Shown: piece after piece, positions 1 through 4,774 of the stretch
How positions within the stretch are numbered: the first letter of the stretch is position 1
How the letters are laid out: each line of letters starts with the position of its first letter
The notes under the pieces: model-generated
What the model saw: the letters and a program-made list of their open reading frames with translations, nothing else
Databases searched by the model: none
What the model was told of the DNA's origin: nothing
Made by a program: the position numbers and the translations under genes
Assembly: GCA_030152105.1 (NCBI GenBank)
Contig: JASLIH010000371.1
Location: 1 to 5,677 of the forward strand
Origin: Actinomycetes bacterium
GTDB lineage: Bacteria; Actinomycetota; CALGFH01
Length of the DNA stretch: 5,677 bases
Direction: 5' to 3'

Positions 1-1
1 G

Positions 2-43
2 GCCATACCCTACCAGGCGGCCGGCCTGGACGGGTTCCTCTAG
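2..43 (+). CDS. Possible C-terminal tail of a plus-strand gene cut by the window edge
   Basis: A plus-strand frame is open from base 2 and ends at TAG (41-43), reading AIPYQAAGLDGFL. The stop overlaps, in convergent orientation, the stop of the neighbouring minus-strand DUF2231 gene (40-42). Such tight tail-to-tail packing is common in dense actinobacterial genomes and resembles the 3-base gap at 4772-4774 in this window. Only 13 residues are visible and no family can be recognised. In DNA this GC-rich, a short open frame at the edge is weak evidence by itself. Confidence 0.3.
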   Translation, partial: AIPYQAAGLDGFL

Positions 44-546
44 TCCGGGTGGTCGGGATCGGCCGGGGGGGCCGGCGGGAGCTCCTCGGAGGCGACCAGG
101 TCGAGCTCGACCCGGCGGCCGTGGCGGTAGACCAGCTCGCCGCCGAGCGCGGCGCCGACCATCAGCGTCAGCAGACCGACCACGCTGAGAACGATCGGCC
201 CGGTGGGGGTCGCGGTCACGTCGAGGTCGCGGCTGCGCAGGACGGCGTTGGCCAGGAACAGGCCGGCGGTGACCAGCTGGAGGCTCATGTGGAGCACGGC
301 CACCCGCCAGGTGCGGGTGCCGTTCTCGATCGGCAGGAAGTCGGCGAACCCGGCGGCCACGGCCAGGGCCGAGACCACCAGGGCGATCACGATCAGCGAG
401 AACGCGCCCACCACGAACGGGTTGCCGTCCTCGGACACGTGGGAGAGGGCGTCGAACACCAGGCTGGTCGGGTACAGGGCGATCGGGAAGTGCACCAGCA
501 TCGGATGCAGCGGGCGGCCTCGGCCGCCCTGGAGCAGGTTGGGCAT
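40..546 (-). CDS. DUF2231 family four-helix integral membrane protein
   Basis: The 168-residue product matches the DUF2231 pattern: the signature HPMLVHFPIAL (residues 14-24) leads into the first membrane helix (about 13-34). Three more helices follow at about 45-70, 82-104 and 116-138, with a conserved-looking His86 in the third and a GGELVYRHG stretch (135-143) after the fourth. The C-terminus is hydrophilic and rich in Pro, Asp and Glu. Paired His and acidic residues near the membrane suggest a redox or metal role, but the family's function is not established. The ATG at 546 is preceded by GGAGGTGAG, a strong but close ribosome site; the next Met lies inside the signature and is too late. 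The gene sits 51 bases downstream of the small membrane protein gene on the same strand, so the two may be co-transcribed. The family call is secure; the role is unknown. Confidence 0.85.
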   Translation of the reverse strand: MPNLLQGGRGRPLHPMLVHFPIALYPTSLVFDALSHVSEDGNPFVVGAFSLIVIALVVSALAVAAGFADFLPIENGTRTWRVAVLHMSLQLVTAGLFLANAVLRSRDLDVTATPTGPIVLSVVGLLTLMVGAALGGELVYRHGRRVELDLVASEELPPAPPADPDHPD

Positions 547-597
547 CTCACCTCCGCGGTCGACGGCCTGGCCGGGCGATGCTATCGCCAGCTGGAC

Positions 598-750
598 CTA
601 GCGGCGGACGGCGATCGCCCGGGCCGCGGTCCCGTCGGCCGCCGGGTCGTCGTCGGAGAGCAGGAACCAGGCCAGGCCGACCACGACGACCAGCAGCAGC
701 CCGGCCACGACGAGCAGCAGCTTGGTGCGGCGGCGGACGACGGGGGCCAT
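598..750 (-). CDS. 50-residue single-pass membrane protein
   Basis: The reading frame from ATG (750-748) to TAG (600-598) encodes 50 residues. The N-terminus MAPVVRRRTK is basic, followed by an uninterrupted hydrophobic helix (about 11-31, Leu/Val/Ala/Gly-rich), then a short polar tail with SDDD (32-35) ending in AVRR. The positive-inside pattern predicts the N-terminus in the cytoplasm and the acidic tail outside; an uncleaved signal anchor is most likely because no AXA cleavage site follows the helix. AGGAG lies 7 bases before the ATG, and a plausible promoter lies further upstream, which together make this a convincing small gene although gene finders often miss this size. It is followed after 51 bases by the DUF2231 membrane protein gene on the same strand. 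No family is recognised; a small regulator or subunit of a membrane complex is possible but unsupported. Confidence 0.65.
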   Translation of the reverse strand: MAPVVRRRTKLLLVVAGLLLVVVVGLAWFLLSDDDPAADGTAARAIAVRR

Positions 751-796
751 GCGACTGCTCCTGCTCGGGCCGGGCCAGGGGGGGCGGCGCGGGCCG

Positions 797-824
797 ACGC
801 TACCACGGTCGCGCCGGCGGGCAA
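797..824 (-). promoter_or_regulatory. Candidate housekeeping-type promoter for the small membrane protein gene
   Basis: On the minus strand a TTGCCC (824-819) is followed by a 16-base spacer and TAGCGT (802-797), a fair match to actinobacterial housekeeping -35/-10 elements (TTGACN, TANNNT). It would start transcription near base 790 and give a leader of about 40 bases ahead of the ATG at 750. It lies between the SRPBCC gene and the small membrane protein gene and suggests that the 598-750 and 40-546 pair has its own promoter. It was found by eye only. Confidence 0.35.
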
Positions 825-835
825 GGCGGGCGCCG

Positions 836-851
836 CCCGGTCAGGACCGGG
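836..851 (-). terminator. Candidate hairpin after the SRPBCC gene
   Basis: CCCGGT (836-841), loop CAGG and ACCGGG (846-851) form a perfect 6-bp GC stem beginning 5 bases beyond the stop codon of the SRPBCC gene. It lacks a U-tract, so it would be at best a U-less terminator of the sort proposed for actinobacteria. Short GC hairpins are common by chance at this base composition. Confidence 0.3.
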
Positions 852-856
852 CTGGG

Positions 857-1318
857 CTAGGCGGAGCGTTTGCGCAGGTGGGGCCGGGACTCGACCCGCC
901 GGGCCAGGCGGCGCAGGCTGCGCCGGAGCAGCAGCCGGAACGCCGGCCCGACGACTACGAAGCCGAGCCGCCCGGCCACCCCAAGGGGCAGGTCGACGTC
1001 CTCGGCCCACACGAACCAGGCGCCGCCCGGGGCCGGCTCGACCAGGAACGTCCCGGTGCCCTGGACCACCCGGCCCAGGTGGCGCACGTCGATCCGCGAC
1101 GGCGGCTCGAACCTGGTCACCTCCATCGGGTCGCTGAACCCGATCCCGGCGAGCCTGGTCTCGGCGACCAGCCGCTCCCCGACCCGGTGGGGCCCGCCGT
1201 CGGCGGTCACGGTGGTGAGGGCCACCCACTCCGACTGGCCCTCCCAGTCGGCCACCGCGGCGAACACCGCCTCGGGCGGGGCCGCGATCGCCACCCGCTC
1301 CTCCAGGTGGACACGCAC
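857..1318 (-). CDS. SRPBCC (START/polyketide cyclase-like) family protein
   Basis: The 153-residue product shows the SRPBCC layout. A first beta strand (VHLEERVAIAAPPEAVF, 3-19) leads into the VFAAVADWEGQSEWV segment, whose helix and Trp residues are typical of polyketide-cyclase/START-like proteins. Then come the strands GGPHRVGERLVAE, MEVTRFEPPSRIDVRH (65-80) and GTGTFLVEPAPGGAWFVWAED (87-107), and a long C-terminal helix with a basic end (127-151, many Arg). The fold makes a hydrophobic pocket for small lipophilic ligands; the substrate cannot be predicted. The start is GTG, with GGAG 7 bases upstream inside GGAAGGAGAAGG. The gene is divergent from the FolP2-type gene with only 45 bases between starts, so the two may share a control region. 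The fold call is firm; no enzymatic role can be assigned. Confidence 0.82.
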   Translation of the reverse strand: MRVHLEERVAIAAPPEAVFAAVADWEGQSEWVALTTVTADGGPHRVGERLVAETRLAGIGFSDPMEVTRFEPPSRIDVRHLGRVVQGTGTFLVEPAPGGAWFVWAEDVDLPLGVAGRLGFVVVGPAFRLLLRRSLRRLARRVESRPHLRKRSA

Positions 1319-1350
1319 GCGCCTTCTCCTTCCTCGGCCAGGCCGTCGGC

Positions 1351-1356
1351 TACGAT
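1351..1356 (+). promoter_or_regulatory. -10 element for a leaderless folP2-type mRNA
   Basis: TACGAT matches the TANNNT -10 consensus of actinobacterial housekeeping promoters. It ends 7 bases before the ATG at 1364, which puts the transcription start on or next to the A of the start codon. No Shine-Dalgarno sequence precedes the ATG (the intervening bases are CCCCGGC) and no clear -35 box is seen. All three observations fit the leaderless mRNAs that are abundant in actinobacteria. The element lies in the 45-base gap shared with the divergent SRPBCC gene. Confidence 0.5.
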
Positions 1357-1363
1357 CCCCGGC

Positions 1364-2224
1364 ATGCTACGAACCTACGGCCGGCGCACCTTCGACTTCG
1401 GGCGCCGGGTCGCGGTCATGGCCATTCTCAACCGGACCCCCGATTCGTTCTACGACCGGGGGGTCAACTTCGGTTTCGATGCCGCCCTGGCCGCCGCGGA
1501 GCGGGCCCTGGCCGAGGGCGCCGACTGGCTCGACGTCGGCGGGGTCAAGGCCGGCCCCGGCCCCGAGGTCACCGAGGCCGAGGAGCTGGACCGGGTGGTG
1601 CCGCTGGTCGAGGCGCTGCGGGGACGCACCGACGCGGTCATCTCGGTCGACACCTTCCGGCCGGGCGTGGCCCGCCGGGCCCTGGCCGCCGGCGCCGACG
1701 TGGTCAACGACCCCTCGGGCCTGCACGACCCGCTGGTCGCCGAGGCGGCCGCCGAGGCCGGGGCCGGCCTGGTGGTGATGCACACCGGCGGGCCACCCCG
1801 CACCCGCCCCCACCGCCCGGCCTACGCCGACGTGGTCGCCGAGGTCCGGGCCTTCCTGCTCGACCGGGCCAACCTGGCCCGCCGGCACGGGGTCGCGGCC
1901 GAGCGGCTGATCGTCGACCCCGGCCACGACTTCCACAAGAACACCTTCCACTCCCTGGAGCTGACCCGCCGCCTCGGCGAGCTGACCGACCTCGGCTACC
2001 CCGTCCTGGTCGCCTTCTCCAACAAGGACTTCATCGGCGAGACCCTCGACGTCTCCCTCGACCAGCGCCTGGAGGGCAGCCTGGCCGCGGCCGCGTTCGC
2101 CGTCGCCGCCGGGGCGGCCATCATCCGGGTCCACGAGGTCGAGGCGTCGGTCCGCGTGGTCCGCATGACCGAGGCCATCCTCGGCCGCCGCCCCCCGGCG
2201 GCCACCCGCCGCGGCCTGGCCTGA
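1364..2224 (+). CDS. folP: Dihydropteroate synthase family protein, FolP2 type
   Basis: The 286-residue product is a TIM-barrel protein of the dihydropteroate synthase family, which in its canonical form joins 6-hydroxymethyl-dihydropterin pyrophosphate to p-aminobenzoate for folate. Visible motifs are MAILNRTPDSFYDRG (19-33), DVGGVKAGPG (57-66), ISVDTF (93-98), VVND (113-116), VMHTGGPPRTRP (138-149), IVDPGHDFHKNTFH (183-196), AFSNKDFIGETL (217-228) and IRVHEV (254-259). Core residues Asn23, Asp96, Asn115, Asp185, Lys221, Arg255 and His257 are retained. The second loop, STRPG in true DHPS, is VKAGPG here, and SRKS is replaced by SNKD. These variants, NRTPDSFYD, the HTGG..RTRP stretch and the RGLA C-terminus are what I recall of mycobacterial FolP2, reported to lack DHPS activity, so the function may be something other than folate synthesis. 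The ATG at 1364 is chosen because the family begins here; the long upstream extension in the same frame lies antisense to the SRPBCC gene. No pabB, folK, folB or folE neighbours are present. Confidence 0.92.
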   Translation: MLRTYGRRTFDFGRRVAVMAILNRTPDSFYDRGVNFGFDAALAAAERALAEGADWLDVGGVKAGPGPEVTEAEELDRVVPLVEALRGRTDAVISVDTFRPGVARRALAAGADVVNDPSGLHDPLVAEAAAEAGAGLVVMHTGGPPRTRPHRPAYADVVAEVRAFLLDRANLARRHGVAAERLIVDPGHDFHKNTFHSLELTRRLGELTDLGYPVLVAFSNKDFIGETLDVSLDQRLEGSLAAAAFAVAAGAAIIRVHEVEASVRVVRMTEAILGRRPPAATRRGLA

Positions 2225-2238
2225 CCGGCGGGCAACAG

Positions 2239-2264
2239 AACGCCCAGGTCACCAGGGTCGTTAC
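2239..2264 (-). promoter_or_regulatory. Mirror-image ECF-type promoter pointing into the folP2-type gene
   Basis: On the minus strand GTAAC (2264-2260; CGTAAC if 2265 is included) is followed after exactly 17 bases by CGTT (2242-2239) and then C. This is the same architecture as the plus-strand element at 2272-2298, in inverted orientation. Transcription would begin near 2230 and run antisense through the 3' end of the folP2-type gene. No minus-strand gene is present to receive it. It may be a true divergent antisense promoter, or the inverted arm of an operator around the sigma-gene promoter. Confidence 0.4.
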
Positions 2265-2271
2265 GCCGGGG

Positions 2272-2298
2272 TGTAACTGTTGGACGGTGGTGGTCGTT
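2272..2298 (+). promoter_or_regulatory. Candidate ECF sigma promoter for the sigma/anti-sigma operon
   Basis: TGTAAC (2272-2277), a 17-base spacer and CGTT (2295-2298) give the -35 'AAC' and -10 'CGT' arrangement typical of ECF promoters. The boxes resemble what I recall of the actinobacterial sigma-BldN type (CGTAAC, about 16 bases, CGTTGA). The next gene downstream encodes an ECF sigma factor, so autoregulation is the natural inference. A start near 2305 gives a leader of about 205 bases before the sigma ATG at 2512, and that leader is strongly structured. The assignment rests on motif match and context only. Confidence 0.5.
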
Positions 2299-2315
2299 CC
2301 TTCTGGGGAGCCGGG

Positions 2316-2345
2316 ATGTATCGGGCCAGAGGGAGGGAGGCCTGA
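2316..2345 (+). CDS. Possible 9-codon leader peptide in the sigma operon leader
   Basis: ATG at 2316 begins a 9-residue frame (MYRARGREA) ending at TGA 2343-2345. It is preceded by GGGGAG (2305-2310) at a good ribosome-binding distance of 5 bases. It starts about ten bases after the predicted transcription start and ends about 25 bases before the first hairpin of the leader, where an attenuation leader peptide could sit. The peptide shows no run of one regulatory amino acid, though 3 of 9 codons are Arg. A chance frame is quite possible. Confidence 0.2.
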   Translation: MYRARGREA

Positions 2346-2371
2346 CGACGCCGCGGAGTCATGGGGTTGTA

Positions 2372-2467
2372 GGCGGTGTCGACGCCGCCCGCCGGGCGAG
2401 GACCTCCGCTCTGGGGATGAGCGGAGGTCCTCGTGCTGTTGCGCCCGCCGCTCGTGCTCGGAGGGCG
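2372..2467 (+). promoter_or_regulatory. Structured 5' leader with three tandem hairpins
   Basis: Between the predicted ECF promoter and the sigma gene lie three hairpins in a row. Hairpin 1 has arms 2372-2378 and 2383-2389, 7 bp including one G-U pair, capped by UCGA. Hairpin 2 has perfect 14-bp arms 2397-2410 and 2420-2433 (CGAGGACCTCCGCT with its complement) and a 9-base loop. Hairpin 3 has 9-bp arms 2442-2450 and 2459-2467 with one mismatch and an 8-base loop. Hairpin 2 could be a terminator or attenuator, but no U-tract follows. The 2225-2511 stretch otherwise contains no convincing protein gene. It matches no riboswitch class that I recognise. Confidence 0.5.
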
Positions 2468-2515
2468 GTCCGTGGGGGGGGAGGGTCGCGCGGTCGGGCC
2501 CTGAACGGGCGATGA
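2417..2515 (+). CDS. Possible 32-residue upstream ORF overlapping the sigma start
   Basis: A frame from ATG 2417 to TGA 2513-2515 encodes 32 residues rich in Arg, Gly and Ala (MSGGPRAVAPAARARRAV...). Its stop overlaps the sigma ATG as ATGA (2512-2515), the classic arrangement for translational coupling, and the sigma ATG has no Shine-Dalgarno site of its own. Against it, the start has only a weak GGGG upstream, lies in the loop of hairpin 2, and the peptide has the composition expected of random GC-rich DNA. It is listed as a possibility that would explain how the sigma factor is initiated. Confidence 0.2.
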   Translation: MSGGPRAVAPAARARRAVRGGGGSRGRALNGR

Positions 2516-3075
2516 TCGGCCCCGAGTTCCCGGCCGTGCTCAGCGCCGCCGCGCGGGGCGACGAGGACGCGTTCGGGAGGCTCTGGCACGACCTGCAACC
2601 CCGCCTGTTGCGGTACTTCTCGGTGGTCTCGCGGGCCGCCGCCGAGGACCTGGCCTCGGAGACCTGGCTCGGGGTGGTGCGCGGACTCGACCGCTTCGAG
2701 GGGAACGAGCCGGCGTTCCGGGCCTGGGTGTTCACCATCGCCCGGCACGAGGTGCTCGACTGGCGGCGCCGGATGGCCCGCCGGCCGCCCGAGGACGTGC
2801 CCGCGAACGGCCTGGTGGAGCTGGCCGCCCGCGACGACCCGGCCGCCGACGCCCTCGAGGGGCTCTCGACCAGGGCGGCGATGGCGATGCTGGCGACCCT
2901 CCCCGCCGACCAGTCCGAGGCGATCGTGCTGCGGGTGGTGGCCGGGCTGGCCGTCGATCGGGTGGCGACGATCATGGGCAAGCGACCAGGGACGGTCAGG
3001 GTGCTCACCCACCGGGGGCTGCGCCGGCTGGCCAGGCAGCTGGGGGACGACGGCCGTGTCAGGAGGGTGGTGTAA
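2512..3075 (+). CDS. ECF (sigma-70 family group 4) RNA polymerase sigma factor
   Basis: From ATG 2512 the product is 187 residues, the usual ECF length. Region 2 spans about residues 13-91: AARGDEDAFGRLWHDLQPRL, then AAAEDLASETWLGVVRGLDRF (42-62; the D-L-x-x-E-x-W element that contacts the polymerase clamp) and FRAWVFTIARHEVLDWRRR (69-87; -10 recognition). A linker of about 35 residues leads to region 4, LATLPADQSEAIVLRVVAGLAVDRVATIMGKRPGTVRVLTHRGLRRLARQL (127-177). This contains the helix-turn-helix that reads the -35 box. An in-frame GTG start at 2287 would add 75 residues of low-complexity sequence read through the leader hairpins and is rejected. The following gene encodes a single-pass membrane protein suited to be its anti-sigma partner, and a BldN-like promoter lies upstream. 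The exact ECF group cannot be assigned from sequence alone. Confidence 0.9.
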   Translation: MIGPEFPAVLSAAARGDEDAFGRLWHDLQPRLLRYFSVVSRAAAEDLASETWLGVVRGLDRFEGNEPAFRAWVFTIARHEVLDWRRRMARRPPEDVPANGLVELAARDDPAADALEGLSTRAAMAMLATLPADQSEAIVLRVVAGLAVDRVATIMGKRPGTVRVLTHRGLRRLARQLGDDGRVRRVV

Positions 3076-3079
3076 CGCG

Positions 3080-3919
3080 ATGCGCGCCGACGACGCTTCG
3101 TCTGCTGAGATGCGCCGACCACCTGATCCTGACGCCGACCCGCTGGCCCTCGACGACGACACCGTCGAGCGGCTGCTGAGCGGGACTCTTCCTCCTGGCC
3201 AGGCGCCACCCGGGTTCGCCAAGGTGGCCGAGCTGCTGGCGGCGGCCGCCGCCGCCCCGAGCTCCGCGGAGCTGGCCGGCCAGGCGGCGGTCCTGACTGA
3301 GCTGCGCGCCGTGACCCGGGGACGGCCGCCCGCCGTCGGGCCCTCGCGCCGGGCCCGAACGTCCCGGCGGCGTCGCCGGACCGGGCTGGCGGTGGTCGTG
3401 GCGGTTGGCGCGCTGGTGACCGGAGGAGTGGCCGGAGCGGCCACCGGTCACCTCCCGGGACCGGTGCGGGCGGCGGCCCGGACCGTCCTCGGCAGCGACG
3501 GCGGGACACCGTCGACCTCCACCCAGGCGGGCCAGCCCTCGGGGCCGGTCAAGCCGCCAGCCGGCTCCGGTGGCGGCCTGGGCGGCCCGCGGCCCGGCGT
3601 CTCCACCGGTCCCGGGGGCGCCGGGCCGGCCGCCGCCCCGAACCCCGAGGGGCTCTGCCAGGCGTTCGTGTCCGGCAACGGCGCCGAGCAGGGCGGGAAG
3701 CTGGACGCGACCGCCTTCGAGGTCCTGGCCAGGGCGGCCGGCGGCCAGGAGAGGGTGGGTGCCTACTGCCAGGCCCTCGTGGAGAAGGACCAGGCGTCCG
3801 GGAAGCCCAAGGGACCCAGGGACACCAAGCAGCCGAAGGAGCCGGAGCAGCCGAGCCCGTCCGGAAACGGCGGGCAGGGCCAGGGCGGCCCGCCAGCGGA
3901 TGGCGAACGTTCCCCCTAG
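3080..3919 (+). CDS. Putative membrane anti-sigma factor / sigma partner protein
   Basis: The product has 279 residues. A cytoplasmic N-terminus (1-95) contains DDDTVERLLSGTLPPGQAPPGFAKVAELL (25-53), a pattern I recognise from actinobacterial membrane proteins encoded beside ECF sigma factors. Next come a basic cluster (RRARTSRRRRR, 90-100) and one transmembrane helix (about 102-122). The long extracellular part has a Gly/Pro/Ser/Thr-rich linker (140-190), a small conserved-looking segment from GLCQAFVSGNG to GAYCQALV (191-234) with two Cys (193 and 230) that could pair, and a Lys/Pro/Gly-rich end. No zinc-binding HxxxCxxC motif is present, so it is not a classical ZAS-domain anti-sigma. The ATG at 3080 is preceded by AGGAGG (3061-3066) inside the last sigma codons, at a long spacing of 13; the gap after the sigma stop is 4 bases. 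Coupled expression with the sigma factor fits an envelope-signal receptor. The anti-sigma role is inferred from context. Confidence 0.75.
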   Translation: MRADDASSAEMRRPPDPDADPLALDDDTVERLLSGTLPPGQAPPGFAKVAELLAAAAAAPSSAELAGQAAVLTELRAVTRGRPPAVGPSRRARTSRRRRRTGLAVVVAVGALVTGGVAGAATGHLPGPVRAAARTVLGSDGGTPSTSTQAGQPSGPVKPPAGSGGGLGGPRPGVSTGPGGAGPAAAPNPEGLCQAFVSGNGAEQGGKLDATAFEVLARAAGGQERVGAYCQALVEKDQASGKPKGPRDTKQPKEPEQPSPSGNGGQGQGGPPADGERSP

Positions 3920-3964
3920 ATGCGGAGCCGCACCTGGCCCCCACCAGCTTAGAAAGGTCGACCC

Positions 3965-4771
3965 GTGCTTCAGACACGCCTGAGCAAGCAACTCCTGGCC
4001 GCTGTCATCGTCTTGCTCGCGGCGACAGCGGTGGTCCTGGCCGCGGCCGGTCTGGCGTCGGCCGGGCCGAACCCGCCCGGGAACAACGGCACCGTCAAGA
4101 TCGACGACACCCCCTTTGACGACGCCCCCGACAATGAGCCCCACGTCGGCTGCACCTTCCAGGTCGACTTCTACGGCTACGACGAAGGCGACCTGGATGC
4201 CGTGGTGACCTTCGAGTCGCACCCGCCGACCGGCCCGGTCCAGGTGCTGCTGACCGACACGGTGTTCATCGGTGAGGACGACAACAGCGGCGGCGGCAGC
4301 GAGGCCGGCCTGGACGCCTCAGAGACCTACACCCTGGACTTCACCGGCATCGAGCCCCACCCGGTGCAGGGCTTCCACGTCAAGCTGACCATCAACGCCG
4401 AGGGCTCCCAGGGCGCCGACGTCAAGCACAAGGTCTTCTGGGTCACCGGCTGCGCCCCCGCCCCGACCACCACCACGGCGGGGAACACCACCACATCCGG
4501 CGCGACGAGCAGCTCGGGCGCCACCTCCAGCTCCGGTGAGAGCTCCACCTCAGGGGTCACCACGACCTCTGAGGCGACCTCGACCACCGGTCACGAAACC
4601 AGCAGCACCGCGGCGGTCGGCGGGGCGTCCTCATCGGCTCCCGGCGGCCCAACCGGTGGCGCACTGCCGTTCACCGGGGCCAGCACGCTGGCGCTGCTGG
4701 CCGTCGGGATCGCGCTGGCCGGCCTCGGCGGGGCGATCCTGTCCGCCGGGTCCCGTCGCCGTCGGGCATGA
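3965..4771 (+). CDS. Secreted LPFTG (sortase-anchored) cell-surface protein
   Basis: The 268-residue product has a signal peptide (basic MLQTRLSKQ, hydrophobic core 10-30, likely cleavage after LASA at 33). A globular part (about 34-165) follows, running from GTVKIDDTPFDDAPDNEPHVGC to VFWVTGC; its only two Cys (63 and 163) bracket it and could form a disulfide. Then come a Ser/Thr/Gly-rich stalk (167-230), the sortase motif LPFTG (234-238), a hydrophobic helix and the RRRR tail (264-267). That is the standard cell-wall sorting signal: sortase cuts between Thr and Gly and links the protein to the envelope. The start is GTG with GAAAGG 7 bases upstream. It lies 45 bases after the putative anti-sigma gene with no visible terminator, so it probably belongs to the sigma operon. 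No sortase gene is in the window. The globular domain resembles proteins seen repeatedly in actinobacteria beside ECF sigma genes; its function is unknown. Confidence 0.87.
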   Translation: MLQTRLSKQLLAAVIVLLAATAVVLAAAGLASAGPNPPGNNGTVKIDDTPFDDAPDNEPHVGCTFQVDFYGYDEGDLDAVVTFESHPPTGPVQVLLTDTVFIGEDDNSGGGSEAGLDASETYTLDFTGIEPHPVQGFHVKLTINAEGSQGADVKHKVFWVTGCAPAPTTTTAGNTTTSGATSSSGATSSSGESSTSGVTTTSEATSTTGHETSSTAAVGGASSSAPGGPTGGALPFTGASTLALLAVGIALAGLGGAILSAGSRRRRA

Positions 4772-4774
4772 CCG

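Noticed and set aside
49..1137. Long plus-strand frame opposite the DUF2231 and SRPBCC genes
   Set aside because: It is a shadow frame made of Gly, Arg, Ala, Gln and Asp, with no domain, spanning three well-supported minus-strand genes.
722..1363. Long N-terminal extension of the folP2-type frame
   Set aside because: It lies antisense to the SRPBCC gene, has low-complexity composition, and the family begins at the ATG at 1364.
2287..2511. N-terminal extension of the sigma factor from GTG 2287
   Set aside because: It would make a 262-residue ECF factor with a 75-residue low-complexity, Arg/Gly/Ser/Cys-rich head read through the hairpin leader and from the -10 region of the promoter. The ATG at 2512 gives the normal length.
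3071..3097. Another TGTAAC as a possible ECF promoter at the sigma/anti-sigma junction
   Set aside because: After 17 bases the sequence is CGCT and not CGTT, and the site lies within a coupled gene junction where no promoter is needed.
2121..3509. Long minus-strand frames opposite the sigma and anti-sigma genes
   Set aside because: They are Arg/Ser/Pro-rich shadows of high-GC coding DNA with no recognisable motif.
3904..3911. GAACGTTC palindrome before the LPFTG gene
   Set aside because: It is an 8-base palindrome inside the end of the anti-sigma coding region with no second half-site or promoter spacing, so no regulatory role is supported.
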